DNA of 64,000 nt from Burkholderia sp. HI2500 (GTDB lineage Bacteria; Pseudomonadota; Gammaproteobacteria; Burkholderiales; Burkholderiaceae): the NCBI RefSeq assembly GCF_002223055.1, contig NZ_NKFL01000006.1:868001-932000 (forward strand), given 5' to 3'. Position numbers and translations under genes: made by a program. Below the pieces are notes generated by a model. That model was given only the letters and a program-made list of their open reading frames with translations. It ran no database searches and was not told the DNA's origin. Position 1 is the first letter of the stretch. Every line of letters starts with the position of its first letter. This document shows, in pieces, positions 1 to 8,310 of this stretch.

Positions 1-25
1 ATCGCTGCCGCGGCCGCGCGTGCGG

Positions 26-1123
26 TCAGGTGAGGGCGGGCTGGACGATGATCTTCACGTTCCGGTCCTTGTTGTTGACCAGTTCCTCGAAGCCATGCGA
101 GACGATGTCGCCGAGCGCGATGCGTCCGGTGATGAGCGGCTGCACGTCGATGCGGCCATCCGCGATGAAGCGGATCACGTCCGCGAATTCGCCGTTGTAC
201 GCGAGCGAGCCGATCACTTCCTTCTCGGTCGACACGATGTCGAAGAAGTTGAACGGCGCCGGCTCCTCGAAGATGCCGACCATCACCGACTTGCCGGCCT
301 TGCGGATCACGTCGATCGCGAGCTTCGCGGTGGTGGTGTGGCCGATGCACTCGAACGACACGTCGGCGCCGTAGCCGCCGGTCAGCGCCTTGACTTCCGC
401 GATCGCGTCGGACGTCTTCGGATCGATGACCACGCTCGCGCCGACCTCCAGCGCCTTCTGCTTGCGCGCGGCCGACATTTCCAGCGCGATCACGCGCCCG
501 GCGCCCGCGGCCTTCGCGCACATGATCGTGCACAGGCCGATCGTGCCCGCGCCGACCACGACGACGGTCTGCCCGACGATGTTGCCGGCCTTCTTCACCG
601 CATGCAGCCCGACCGCGAGCGGTTCGATCAGCGCGCCGGCCTCGGTCGGGAAGTCGTCGGGCAGCTTGTACAGCAACTCGGCCGGCACGTTCACGTATTC
701 GGCGAATGCGCCGTTGTTCATCAGCCCGGTGAACGCGAGGTTCTCGCAGATGTTGTACAGCCCATGCTTGCAATACCAGCAGGTGCCGCAATGCTGGCAG
801 GCGTCGGCCGTCACGCGGTCGCCGACCGCGTAGCCCGTCACGCCCGCGCCGAGTTCGGCGATCTCGCCGCTGAACTCGTGGCCGAGGATGCACTGGCCCT
901 TCAGGCCCGTCAGCGGATGCGGCGCGTCGACCGGGATGAAGACCGGGCCCGCGACGTATTCGTGCAGGTCGGAGCCGCAGATCCCGCACCAATGCACGCG
1001 AATCGTCACCCAGCCTGCCGGCGGGCGCTCGGGAACGGGAACCTGTTCGACGCGGATGTCGTGTCGGCCGTGCCAGACGGCGGCTTTCATGCTCGGGGCG
1101 GTGGTCGTTGCCGGTGTACTCAC
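26..1123 (-). CDS. Zinc-dependent 2,3-butanediol/alcohol dehydrogenase
   Basis: This is a 365-residue medium-chain dehydrogenase that probably oxidises 2,3-butanediol or a related secondary alcohol with NAD. It has the catalytic-zinc motif CGICGSDLHEY, GHEFSGE, a four-cysteine structural-zinc lobe (CQHCGTCWYCKHGLYNIC) and the Rossmann motif VVGAGTIGL. I chose the GTG at 1123 because GGAG lies 8 bases upstream; an ATG at 1090 (MKAAVWHGR) is the alternative, and the frame stays open to 1279. A sigma-54-like promoter and upstream repeats precede it, which fits acetoin/butanediol genes driven by AcoR-type activators. The family is certain; the substrate is inferred. Confidence 0.85.
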   Translation of the reverse strand: MSTPATTTAPSMKAAVWHGRHDIRVEQVPVPERPPAGWVTIRVHWCGICGSDLHEYVAGPVFIPVDAPHPLTGLKGQCILGHEFSGEIAELGAGVTGYAVGDRVTADACQHCGTCWYCKHGLYNICENLAFTGLMNNGAFAEYVNVPAELLYKLPDDFPTEAGALIEPLAVGLHAVKKAGNIVGQTVVVVGAGTIGLCTIMCAKAAGAGRVIALEMSAARKQKALEVGASVVIDPKTSDAIAEVKALTGGYGADVSFECIGHTTTAKLAIDVIRKAGKSVMVGIFEEPAPFNFFDIVSTEKEVIGSLAYNGEFADVIRFIADGRIDVQPLITGRIALGDIVSHGFEELVNNKDRNVKIIVQPALT

Positions 1124-1205
1124 GTTGCTGTCTCCATCAGGTTGTCGTCGGGCGCGAGGCGTGGCTGCCGGTGCGCCCGTCGCGCGAGTGCGCGAACGAC
1201 CGGTA

Positions 1206-1221
1206 TGCAGGAACGGGGCCA
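1206..1221 (-). promoter_or_regulatory. Putative sigma-54 (-24/-12) promoter of the dehydrogenase
   Basis: On the minus strand this reads TGGCCCCGTTCCTGCA. It matches the sigma-54 consensus TGGCAC-N5-TTGCW at nine of eleven positions, with the invariant GG and GC at correct spacing. It lies about 80 bases upstream of the GTG start. Repeats that could bind an enhancer-binding protein lie about 140-200 bases further upstream. Confidence 0.55.
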
Positions 1222-1356
1222 GCTCGAGTGGGGGCGCCGGACGGCGATCGGACGGGATGGGAACGATGCGATGCACCATTTACCGGCTCGTTGACAGGGA
1301 ATGATTTGACGGAAGCAGGGGTGAAATTTGCTGCGGAAGCAAAAACTCCGGCCGGG

Positions 1357-1405
1357 TGAGACGCTGGGACGTTCGTCTCAGCGCAATGAGACGAATCGCG
1401 AGACG
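1357..1405. promoter_or_regulatory. Upstream activator repeats (TGAGACG)
   Basis: A perfect inverted repeat TGAGACG-N10-CGTCTCA occupies 1357-1380. Two more direct copies follow: TGAGACG at 1387-1393 and GAGACG at 1400-1405. The distance to the sigma-54-like promoter at 1206-1221 suits an enhancer-type activator. No such activator is encoded in this window. The assignment to the dehydrogenase rather than the MFS gene is inference. Confidence 0.5.
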
Positions 1406-1466
1406 CACGTTGCCACGCCGATCCATTGCCGCGATCGGCGGAACGGATCGTTGCGCACATTACCCC

Positions 1467-1497
1467 TTTACTTGAAGTTAACTTCAATTTGTATCAT
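1467..1497 (+). promoter_or_regulatory. SoxR/MerR-type promoter with 19-bp spacer
   Basis: TTTACT (1467-1472) and TATCAT (1492-1497) are separated by 19 bases. The perfect palindrome TTGAAGTTAACTTCAA (1472-1487) lies across the spacer. A long spacer with a centred palindrome is the hallmark of promoters untwisted by MerR-family activators, and the sequence closely resembles the E. coli soxS promoter. The promoter faces the MFS gene starting at 1565. No MerR-family gene lies in the window. Confidence 0.7.
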
Positions 1498-1564
1498 GTG
1501 CGCCAGTCCGATCGCGGACGCGTGACGCATCCCGTTGCACGCAGCCGTTTCAACGGAGGGGGAG

Positions 1565-2776
1565 ATGACCGAATCGCCTGTCGCGGCCGATGCCGCCACG
1601 CTGCCGTCGCGCAGCTACCGGGCCGCCGTCGCGAACGTCGTGCTGGCGAGCATCGTGTCGGCGCTGCACGTCGGCAAGGCGACGATCGCGTTGCCGTCGC
1701 TCCAGCACGAATTCGGCGGCTCGCTCGCGTCGCTGAGCGGGATCATGTCGGTGTTTCCGTTCGTCGGCGTGTTCGGCGGCATCGCGGCCGGCCTGCTGGT
1801 GCGACGCTGGGGCGACCGGCTGCTGCTGATCGCGGGCCTCGTGATCCTCGGCCTGTCGAGTGTCGCCGGCGCATGGGCCGGCAGCTTCACGCTGTTGCTG
1901 GCCACGCGTTTCGTCGAAGGGCTCGGTTTCGTGATCGTGGTGGTTGCCGCGCCGGCCGTGCTGAATCGCGTGACGCCGCCCGAGCGGCGCAATCTCGTAT
2001 TTGGCCTGTGGAGCACGTTCATGCCGGTCGGCATGGCGCTGTCGATGCTGGTCGGGCCGCTGCTCGGCGGCTGGCGCAACGGCTGGCTCGCGGCTGCGGC
2101 GCTGACGCTCGTCGCGGCGGCTGCGGTGCCCGTCACGACGTCGGCGGATGCGCCGTCGCGGCAGGCCGGCGCCCCGCGCGTCGGGCCCGCGCTGCGCGAC
2201 GTACTCGCGTCGCGCTCGACCACGCTGCTGGCGCTGGGGTTCGCCACCTACAACGTGCAGTTCTTCGCGGCGATGACGTTCCTGCCGGTGTTCCTGATGC
2301 AGCGCCTCGGCGTCGCGGTCGGCGCCGCGGGGTTGATCAGCGCGGCGATCGTCGCCGCGTGCGTGATCGGCAACCTGACGGCCGGCTGGCTGTTGTCGCG
2401 CGGCGCACGGCCCGGGATCGTGATGGCCGCGACGTCGGTCGCGATCGGCGCGGCCGGCGCGGGGCTCTTCAGCGCGGCCACGCCGGCGCCGCTCGCGGTG
2501 GCGCTGGGTTTTGCGTTTTCGGCGATCGCGGGGATGCTGCCCGCGACGATCCTCGCGTGTACGCCGGGCTCCGCGCCGACGCCGTCGCTGGCGCCGCTCA
2601 GCATCGGCTGGGTCGTGCAGGGCAACTATCTCGGGCAGGTGATCGGGCCGCTCGCGATCGGCTCGATCGTCGGCGCATTCGGCTGGTCGGGCGGCATCGG
2701 GCTGATGCTCGCGGCCGCGGTCACCGGCGCGGCGATCGGCCTGTCGCTGCTGCGCGAACCAACGGGCCGGCGCTGA
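1565..2776 (+). CDS. MFS transporter
   Basis: A 403-residue major facilitator protein with about 12 membrane segments. The loop GLLVRRWGDRLLLIAGL resembles the motif between helices 2 and 3, and the second half begins with the typical FATYNVQFFAAMTFLPVF helix. The ATG at 1565 is preceded by a strong GGAGGGGGAG; an in-frame ATG at 1535 has no such site. The substrate is unknown. The SoxR/MerR-type promoter in front suggests induction by a drug, redox compound or electrophile, which would make it an efflux pump; that is inference. Confidence 0.85.
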   Translation: MTESPVAADAATLPSRSYRAAVANVVLASIVSALHVGKATIALPSLQHEFGGSLASLSGIMSVFPFVGVFGGIAAGLLVRRWGDRLLLIAGLVILGLSSVAGAWAGSFTLLLATRFVEGLGFVIVVVAAPAVLNRVTPPERRNLVFGLWSTFMPVGMALSMLVGPLLGGWRNGWLAAAALTLVAAAAVPVTTSADAPSRQAGAPRVGPALRDVLASRSTTLLALGFATYNVQFFAAMTFLPVFLMQRLGVAVGAAGLISAAIVAACVIGNLTAGWLLSRGARPGIVMAATSVAIGAAGAGLFSAATPAPLAVALGFAFSAIAGMLPATILACTPGSAPTPSLAPLSIGWVVQGNYLGQVIGPLAIGSIVGAFGWSGGIGLMLAAAVTGAAIGLSLLREPTGRR

Positions 2777-2814
2777 GCGCGGCGCCGTTCAACCTGCACG
2801 GAAATCCGTCAAGC

Positions 2815-3294
2815 ATGCTCAACACCATGGAAAGCCTGATTTGCGAAGCAGACCCGCCGTGCGATGCGCCGGCATGGGTCGAAGACGATGCGATGCCGCC
2901 ACGTGGCGGCGTCGCGCATCCGCTCGGGACGATCGGCCGGGCGCCGGGTCCCGACCACGCCGCGGCGGCCGTCTCGCCGTTGCGCCCGCAACTGTTCGTC
3001 ACGGTGCTGGAGGCCGACGACCACGCGTTGCTGATCCGCTGGGTCGAGAGCGGCCGGTGCCATTACGGCGAGCAGCGCTGGCGCTTGCGCGTCGCGTTGC
3101 AGCCGGGCCGCTGCGCGATCTCGGGGCAGCCGATCGAGCCGGGCGAGCCGGTGTTCCGGCCGGTGCGGCGGCCCGTGCCGGCCAATGGCGACGAGATGAT
3201 CTGCCCGGCGGCGGTGCCGGGTGCGGCCGGCCTGGCAGGTGACGCCGCCCCGGAGGGCGACGACGCGCGCGAGCCGGCCGACGTTTCCCGTTGA
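2815..3294 (+). CDS. DUF3331 domain protein
   Basis: A 159-residue soluble protein of unknown function. The C-terminal half (from about residue 62) carries the pattern I associate with the Burkholderia family DUF3331: a VTVLEADDHALLIRWVESGRCHYGEQRWR stretch followed by GRCAISGQPIEPGEPVFRPVRR. The N-terminal 60 residues are low-complexity. There is no clear ribosome site before the ATG at 2815, and ATG 2827 is an alternative. It follows the MFS gene on the same strand by 38 bases, so the two may be co-transcribed. Confidence 0.65.
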   Translation: MLNTMESLICEADPPCDAPAWVEDDAMPPRGGVAHPLGTIGRAPGPDHAAAAVSPLRPQLFVTVLEADDHALLIRWVESGRCHYGEQRWRLRVALQPGRCAISGQPIEPGEPVFRPVRRPVPANGDEMICPAAVPGAAGLAGDAAPEGDDAREPADVSR

Positions 3295-3318
3295 ACGCCG
3301 GCCGGCTGCGACGCCGCG

Positions 3319-4521
3319 TTACTTCTTCACGTCGTGCCGGTACTGGATGAACCCGGCGTTGTTCGCGAGCTTGTCGTACAGCGCGCGTGCCGTCGTGTTG
3401 GTTTCGTGGGTGAGCCAGTACACACGGCTCGCGCCGGCTTCGCGGGCATGTTCGTACACGGCCTCGATCAGCGCGCCGCCTGCGCCTTGCCCGCGTGCGT
3501 CGGGTGCGGTGTACAGGTCCTGCAGGTAGCAGTACGGCCCTTCGGTCCAGCACGAGCGGTGGTAGATCGCATGCACGATCCCGACCAGCGCCCCCGAGGC
3601 GTCGAATGCGCCAAGCACGAACATCGGCTCGGCCGGATCCATCAGGCGGGCCCACGTCGTTGCGAACACCGCGTCGCTCAGCGCGGTGTCGTAGAACTTC
3701 TGATAACCCTGCCACAGCGGGCGCCACGCGGCTTCGTCGGCGGCGACGAGCGGGCGCACCGTGACGCGCGTTGCGTCGTTCGCGCGGCTGGCCGCGTCGC
3801 GCGCGCTTGCCTGCGCGTGGCGGATCGCGGTGAGCGACCGGCGCTGCTCGCCCTGCGCGTCGAAGTTTTCCGGGGCGAGCCACGCGTCGAACGCGGCGCG
3901 CACATCCGGCCATTCGCCGTCGATGATCGAGAACCACGCGGTGTCGCGATTGCGGCCGCGGTAGATGATCGCCTGCCGGAACGTGCCTTCGTAGCGGAAG
4001 CCGAGCCGGGCGGCGGCCTTGCGCGACGGGAGGTTCAGGTCGTCGCACTTCCATTCGTAACGCCGGTAGCCGAGCGTGTCGAACGCGTACTTCATCAGCA
4101 GGAACTGCGCTTCGGTCGAAACGGGCGTGCGCTTGAGCAGCGGCGAGAACGTGACGGAGCCGACCTCGATCACGCCGTTGGCCGGATCGATGCGCATCAG
4201 CGCGAGCGTGCCGACCGCGCGGCCGGTGGCGCGGTCGATCACCGTGTAGTGCAGCGGATCCGGGCTCGCCTGCGCGGTACGCGCGTACTCGCGGTAGCTC
4301 GCTTCGTCGGCGTACGGGCCGTGCGCGAGATAGGTCCAGTCGCTGCCGTCCGGCGCCTGCGAGTAGGCGGCGTGCAGGTCGGCCGCGTGGCGCTCGGCGT
4401 CGAGCGGTTCGAGCCGGCAGTAGCGGCCTTCGAGCACGATGCGCTCCGGGCGCGGGCGCGCGGACCAGTCGGGAACGGGGTGGCCGATGGGTTGCTGGAA
4501 AGCGTTGGTGAGCGTGGACAA
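3319..4521 (-). CDS. Two-domain GNAT-family N-acetyltransferase
   Basis: A 400-residue protein made of two GNAT folds in tandem. The N-terminal RimJ-like domain (about 20-200) has LEPLDAERHAADLHAAY and the YRRYEWKCDDLNLPSRKAAARLGF block. The C-terminal domain (about 240-400) has the acetyl-CoA loop APDARGQGAGGALI and the ETNTTARALYDK block. I chose the TTG at 4521 (STLTNAFQQ) because a GAG-rich site precedes it; ATG 4563 would add 14 residues. It is divergent from a MocR regulator starting at 4724, which is its likely controller. The substrate is unknown. Confidence 0.8.
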   Translation of the reverse strand: MSTLTNAFQQPIGHPVPDWSARPRPERIVLEGRYCRLEPLDAERHAADLHAAYSQAPDGSDWTYLAHGPYADEASYREYARTAQASPDPLHYTVIDRATGRAVGTLALMRIDPANGVIEVGSVTFSPLLKRTPVSTEAQFLLMKYAFDTLGYRRYEWKCDDLNLPSRKAAARLGFRYEGTFRQAIIYRGRNRDTAWFSIIDGEWPDVRAAFDAWLAPENFDAQGEQRRSLTAIRHAQASARDAASRANDATRVTVRPLVAADEAAWRPLWQGYQKFYDTALSDAVFATTWARLMDPAEPMFVLGAFDASGALVGIVHAIYHRSCWTEGPYCYLQDLYTAPDARGQGAGGALIEAVYEHAREAGASRVYWLTHETNTTARALYDKLANNAGFIQYRHDVKK

Positions 4522-4723
4522 GGTCGATCTCGCTTCGGTTGGCGGCCGGCGACATGCCGGCATGCAGACGATCGTAGTCGCGGCGAGGTACCATGAGAAG
4601 CGCCAGAGATCGGCAAATTTATGGTGCCACGATTGATGGGGCGCGAATCGCGAGCCGTCCTTCACCAGCCGTGCGCCACTAGCCGTGCGCCACGTTCCGA
4701 CATTTTCACGCTGCGATGTTCCG

Positions 4724-6196
4724 ATGACGACTGTCCTTCCTTCCGGCGACGCGCCGTTGCTGCCGCTCGACGCGCCGCTGGCGCGCACGCCGGGCGCGCC
4801 TTCGCTGCAGCGCCAGTTGCTGCGCCGCGTGCGCGACGCGATTCTCGGCGGTGCGATGCCGGCCGGCACGCGGCTGCCCGGCACGCGCGCGCTGGCCGAG
4901 ACGCTCGGCGTGTCGCGCAACACCACGGCCGCCGTCTACGAGCAGCTCGTCGCCGAAGGCTTCCTGCAGTCGGACCGCCGCGGTACGCGCGTGGTCGGGT
5001 TGTCACGGCCGGCGCCGCCGCGCCGGCGGGCCGCGCCGCCGGCCGTCGCGCAGCGGCTCGGCCGGATTCGCCCGAGCCGCATCGGCGCCGGCGAATCGGA
5101 GGGCTTCCGGCCGGGCGTGCCCGCGCTGACGCATTTCCCGGCGGACGCATGGCGCCACGCGATCGACCGCGCGCTGCGCCGCGCCGGCCGCGACCTGCTC
5201 GGCTATGGCGACCCGCTCGGCGAGCCCGCGCTGCGCGAATCGATCGCGCGCCACCTGGCCGTGACGCGCGGCGTGCGCTGCGATCCCGAGCAGATCGTGA
5301 TCACGGAAGGCGCACAGGGCGCGATCGCGCTGTGCGCGCAGTTGCTGACGAACCCGGGCGATACGGTGTGGGTCGAGGAGCCCGGCTATCGCGGCGCGCG
5401 CACCGCGATGCAGGCGGCCGACCTCGACGTCGTGCCGATGCCGGTCGACGCGGAAGGGCTGCGCACCGACGAGGACGACTGGCGCGAGCGGACGCCGCGT
5501 CTCGTCTATACGACGCCGTCGAACCAGTTCCCGACCGGCGCCGTGCTGTCGATCTCGCGCCGGCTCGCGCTGATCGATGCCGCGCGCCGGCATCGCGCGT
5601 GGATCATCGAGGACGACTACGACAGCGAATTCCGTCACACCGGTGAGCCGATCGGCGCGATGCACGGGCTCGCGCCCGATTCGCCCGTCGTCTATCTCGG
5701 CTCGTTCAGCAAGACGATGTTTCCGGCGCTGCGGATCGGTTTTCTCGTGCTGCCCGACGCGCTGCTGGCCGCGGTGCGGCCGGTGCTGCCGGAGATGCTG
5801 CGCGGCGGGACGCGCCACGTGCAGCTCGCGCTGGCCGATTTCATCGAGACGGGCGAGTACGGCCGCCATCTCGGCCGCATGCGCCGGCTGTACCGCGACC
5901 GGCGGCGGTTGCTGCTCGCCGCGCTCGACGGCAACCTGAGCGTGCCGCATCAGATCGAGGGCGGGCCGTGCGGGCTGCATCTCGCGCTGCGGCTGCCGGC
6001 GCGCTACCGCGATCGCGCGATCGTCGACGCCGCGCGTGCGCATGGCATCGGGCCGTTTCCGCTGTCGGGTTTTTCGATCGATGCGGGATCGGCGGGCAAC
6101 GGGCTCGTGCTCGGTTTCGGCAATACGTCGGCCGACGCGTTCGAGCCGATGTTGCGGATGTTGTCGGCGATCGCGGAGCGGGTGGGTGGGGAGTGA
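4724..6196 (+). CDS. MocR/PdxR-type GntR regulator with aminotransferase domain
   Basis: A 490-residue regulator. The N-terminal winged helix-turn-helix of the GntR family (about 20-95) includes LPGTRALAETLGVSRNTTAAVYEQL. A fold-type I aminotransferase domain (about 130-490) includes ITEGAQGAIALCAQLL, the IIEDDYDSEFR segment and the PLP-lysine motif GSFSKTMFPALRIGF. MocR proteins usually sense PLP or an amino compound rather than catalyse a reaction. It is transcribed divergently from the double-GNAT gene with about 200 bases between the starts. ATG 4724 was preferred to the upstream ATG 4685 because homology begins just after it. Confidence 0.85.
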   Translation: MTTVLPSGDAPLLPLDAPLARTPGAPSLQRQLLRRVRDAILGGAMPAGTRLPGTRALAETLGVSRNTTAAVYEQLVAEGFLQSDRRGTRVVGLSRPAPPRRRAAPPAVAQRLGRIRPSRIGAGESEGFRPGVPALTHFPADAWRHAIDRALRRAGRDLLGYGDPLGEPALRESIARHLAVTRGVRCDPEQIVITEGAQGAIALCAQLLTNPGDTVWVEEPGYRGARTAMQAADLDVVPMPVDAEGLRTDEDDWRERTPRLVYTTPSNQFPTGAVLSISRRLALIDAARRHRAWIIEDDYDSEFRHTGEPIGAMHGLAPDSPVVYLGSFSKTMFPALRIGFLVLPDALLAAVRPVLPEMLRGGTRHVQLALADFIETGEYGRHLGRMRRLYRDRRRLLLAALDGNLSVPHQIEGGPCGLHLALRLPARYRDRAIVDAARAHGIGPFPLSGFSIDAGSAGNGLVLGFGNTSADAFEPMLRMLSAIAERVGGE

Positions 6197-6597
6197 TGTG
6201 GGGGCGGCCGGGCGCGCGGGTGACGTCACCCGTCGCCGGTGATTTCCGCGTCTGTATCGATTTCGATTTCGCTTTGGGATCCCGACGGGAGAATCGAGTC
6301 ATGAATGGACGAACTGGATCGGTGATGACCGTCGTTCGTCTGGCTGCCTTCGCTACGGAAGCCGCGTGCGCTGGTGCGACGGATGACAATCGGACTTGTG
6401 CGGATTGACGAACCGCACACTTTGTTCGAAACGGCCACCGTCGCGGCTCCGCGCTTGCCGCGCCGCCCGGCATTCGGGTTTCGATTCGTATGGTCGAACA
6501 GGCCGCGTGGACTATAAATGGATGGGTGTACCGGGCCTTGTCGAGCGCCTGCGCGTCTCGCGCATGTCGGCGCCGTGACTCCCGGGGGAGGTGCACC
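6197..6597. other. 400-base intergenic region with a 16-bp palindrome
   Basis: No convincing gene was seen. A perfect palindrome CGGGTGACGTCACCCG lies at 6217-6232, just after the MocR stop; it lacks a T-run, so it looks more like an operator than a terminator. Nearer the protease gene there is ACTATAAATGG at about 6512, a possible -10 element without an obvious -35. The ribosome site of the next gene (GGGGGAGG, 6584-6591) ends the region. Confidence 0.5.
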
Positions 6598-8178
6598 GTG
6601 GTTCGCCAGACGCTTGCTCGCGCCGTGCTTCGCACCGCGTTGATCGGGGGCGTGTTTGCCGGCTGTTTGCCGGCCCCGCCGGCCGTCCTTGCCGGAACCC
6701 TCTCGCCGCCCGTCACGCCGCATCCGATGAAGCAACGGCCGGCTGTCGCGCCTTACGCGATGCCGGTCGATTTTCCGGCGATCGTCGACCGCTACGGCCC
6801 GGCCGTCGTGACCGTCATGACCGCCGCACCCGACCAGCAGGCGAGCGGCCCGTCGTTCACGACCCTCGATCCCGACGATCCGCTCGCGGCGTTCTTCCGG
6901 CGTGACGCACCGCCGCCCGCGCAGGGCCCGCAGGCGCCAGGCCAGCAGGCGCCAGCACCCGACACCGCGCCGCGCGCGGTATCGGGCAGCGGCTCGGGTT
7001 TCATCGTCAGCGCCGACGGCGTGATCCTCACGTCCGCCCACGTGGTCGACGATGCGACCGACGTGACGGTGCGGCTCACCGACCGCCGCGAATTCAAGGC
7101 GACCGTGCTGGCCGTCGATCCGCAAAGCGATGTCGCCGTGCTGCGTGTCAACGCAACGAAGCTGCCGTTCGTGCGCGTCGGCGATTCGTCGAAGGTCCGC
7201 GCGGGCGAGCCGGTGATGACGATCGGCGCGCCGGACGGATCGGGCAACACGGTTACGGCCGGCATCGTCAGCGCGACGTCGCACCGGCTGCCGGACGGCA
7301 GCGCGTTTCCGTTCTTCGAAACCGACATCGCGCCGAACCCCGACAACTCCGGTGGCCCCGTCTTCAATCGGGCCGGCGACGTGATCGGCATCGCAGTGCA
7401 GGTCTACACGGGCACCGACCGCTACGCGAGCACGACGTTCGCGATCCCGATCGCGTTTGCCGCAAAGGTGCGTGCGCAACTGCAGAAGCAGATGCAGGCG
7501 CAAGCGCAGCAGGCCCAGGCGCCGGGCGAGTCGTCGTCCGGCAATGCGATCGGCGTCGACGTGCAGGATGTCGGCATCGGGCTGGCCGCGGCGTTCGGGC
7601 TGCCGCGGCCGGCGGGCGCGCTCGTCAACGGCGTCGCGCCCGGCTCGCCGGCCGCCGCGGCCGGCGTGAAGCCCGGCGACGTGATCGTGAAGCTGGGCGA
7701 CAAGACGATCGGCCGTTCGGCCGAGCTGAACGACCTGGCCGCCGCGCTGCCGCCGGGCCAGAAGGCGCCGCTGCGGCTGATCCGCAACCGCGCGCCGGTG
7801 ATGCTGACGATCACGGGCGCCGACGAGGCCGCCGGCACCGCCGGCCCTGCTGTCGCCATGGCCGCGCCGAAGGCGGCTGCACGACCGGCGGCGGGAGCAG
7901 CGGCTGCCGACGGCGGCGACCGCCTCGGGCTGACGATGCATGCGCTCAGCGACGACGAGCGCCGCTCGACGGGGCTCGCCGTCGGGATGATGGTGGACGC
8001 GGTGCACGGCCCGGCAGCCAAGGCCGGTATTCAACCGGGCGATGTCGTGCTGGAGCTCAACGACACGCTGCTCGAGACGCCCGATGACATACCGACGCTC
8101 GAAGCGAACGGCAGCGTGATCGCGGTGCTGATCCAGCGCAACAACGCCCGGAAATTCGTGTCGGTGCGTGCGCGTTAG
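6598..8178 (+). CDS. HtrA/DegP (MucD-like) periplasmic serine protease with altered oxyanion residue
   Basis: A 526-residue Do-type protease. It starts at GTG 6598, six bases after GGGGGAGG. A signal sequence covers about residues 1-32; the FAGC at residues 19-22 is a poor lipobox. The protease domain has His148 (TSAHVVDD), Asp178 (PQSDVAVL) and Ser251. Two PDZ domains follow (about 315-415 and 440-520), including the GSPAAAAGVKPGDVI and GPAAKAGIQPGDVV motifs. The active-site loop reads PDNSGGP where the family has PGNSGGP. The glycine two residues before the serine, which forms the oxyanion hole, is therefore aspartate. Activity may be changed or lost; otherwise it would degrade or chaperone misfolded envelope proteins. 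Confidence 0.85.
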   Translation: MVRQTLARAVLRTALIGGVFAGCLPAPPAVLAGTLSPPVTPHPMKQRPAVAPYAMPVDFPAIVDRYGPAVVTVMTAAPDQQASGPSFTTLDPDDPLAAFFRRDAPPPAQGPQAPGQQAPAPDTAPRAVSGSGSGFIVSADGVILTSAHVVDDATDVTVRLTDRREFKATVLAVDPQSDVAVLRVNATKLPFVRVGDSSKVRAGEPVMTIGAPDGSGNTVTAGIVSATSHRLPDGSAFPFFETDIAPNPDNSGGPVFNRAGDVIGIAVQVYTGTDRYASTTFAIPIAFAAKVRAQLQKQMQAQAQQAQAPGESSSGNAIGVDVQDVGIGLAAAFGLPRPAGALVNGVAPGSPAAAAGVKPGDVIVKLGDKTIGRSAELNDLAAALPPGQKAPLRLIRNRAPVMLTITGADEAAGTAGPAVAMAAPKAAARPAAGAAAADGGDRLGLTMHALSDDERRSTGLAVGMMVDAVHGPAAKAGIQPGDVVLELNDTLLETPDDIPTLEANGSVIAVLIQRNNARKFVSVRAR

Positions 8179-8182
8179 GGCG

Positions 8183-8212
8183 TTGACGCGCTCGGCATCG
8201 TCCGCCTACCAT
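8183..8212 (+). promoter_or_regulatory. Sigma-70 promoter of the attenuated efflux gene
   Basis: TTGACG (8183-8188, five of six consensus positions) and TACCAT (8207-8212, four of six) are separated by 18 bases. The predicted start of transcription is near 8219, giving a 40-base untranslated leader before the leader-peptide ATG at 8260. Confidence 0.55.
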
Positions 8213-8259
8213 CGTCCCATCTCGCACGCAGTCAGCGACGCATTCAGGAGCCATCCGGC

Positions 8260-8310
8260 ATGAACGCAGCATTCATCATCGTAGTAGTACCCAGGCGCAG
8301 GGTCCGGTAG
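8260..8310 (+). CDS. Leader peptide MNAAFIIVVVPRRRVR of an attenuator
   Basis: A 16-residue open frame with a good ribosome site (AGGAG at 8246-8250, nine bases before the ATG). It carries consecutive Ile-Ile-Val-Val-Val codons followed by Pro-Arg-Arg-Arg, the composition of attenuation leader peptides. Codons 12-16 form the 5' arm of the antiterminator helix, so the position of the ribosome on this frame should decide whether the terminator at 8334-8362 forms. It is too short to be functional as an ordinary protein. Confidence 0.75.
   Translation: MNAAFIIVVVPRRRVR

Noticed and set aside
1327..1343. Inverted repeat TTTGCT-N5-AGCAAA considered as the dehydrogenase promoter region
   Set aside because: The nearby GG/GC pair on the minus strand has 11 instead of 10 bases between, so it does not fit sigma-54; the element at 1206-1221 fits.
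6217..6232. Palindrome CGGGTGACGTCACCCG considered as terminator of the MocR gene
   Set aside because: No T-run and no loop; recorded only as a palindrome of unknown role.
8290..8310. Macrolide-type stalling on the Arg-rich end (RRR, RVR) of the leader peptide as the inducing event
   Set aside because: A ribosome stalled there would cover bases 8294-8307 and block the antiterminator, so the geometry favours stalling at the earlier Ile/Val codons. Not excluded experimentally.
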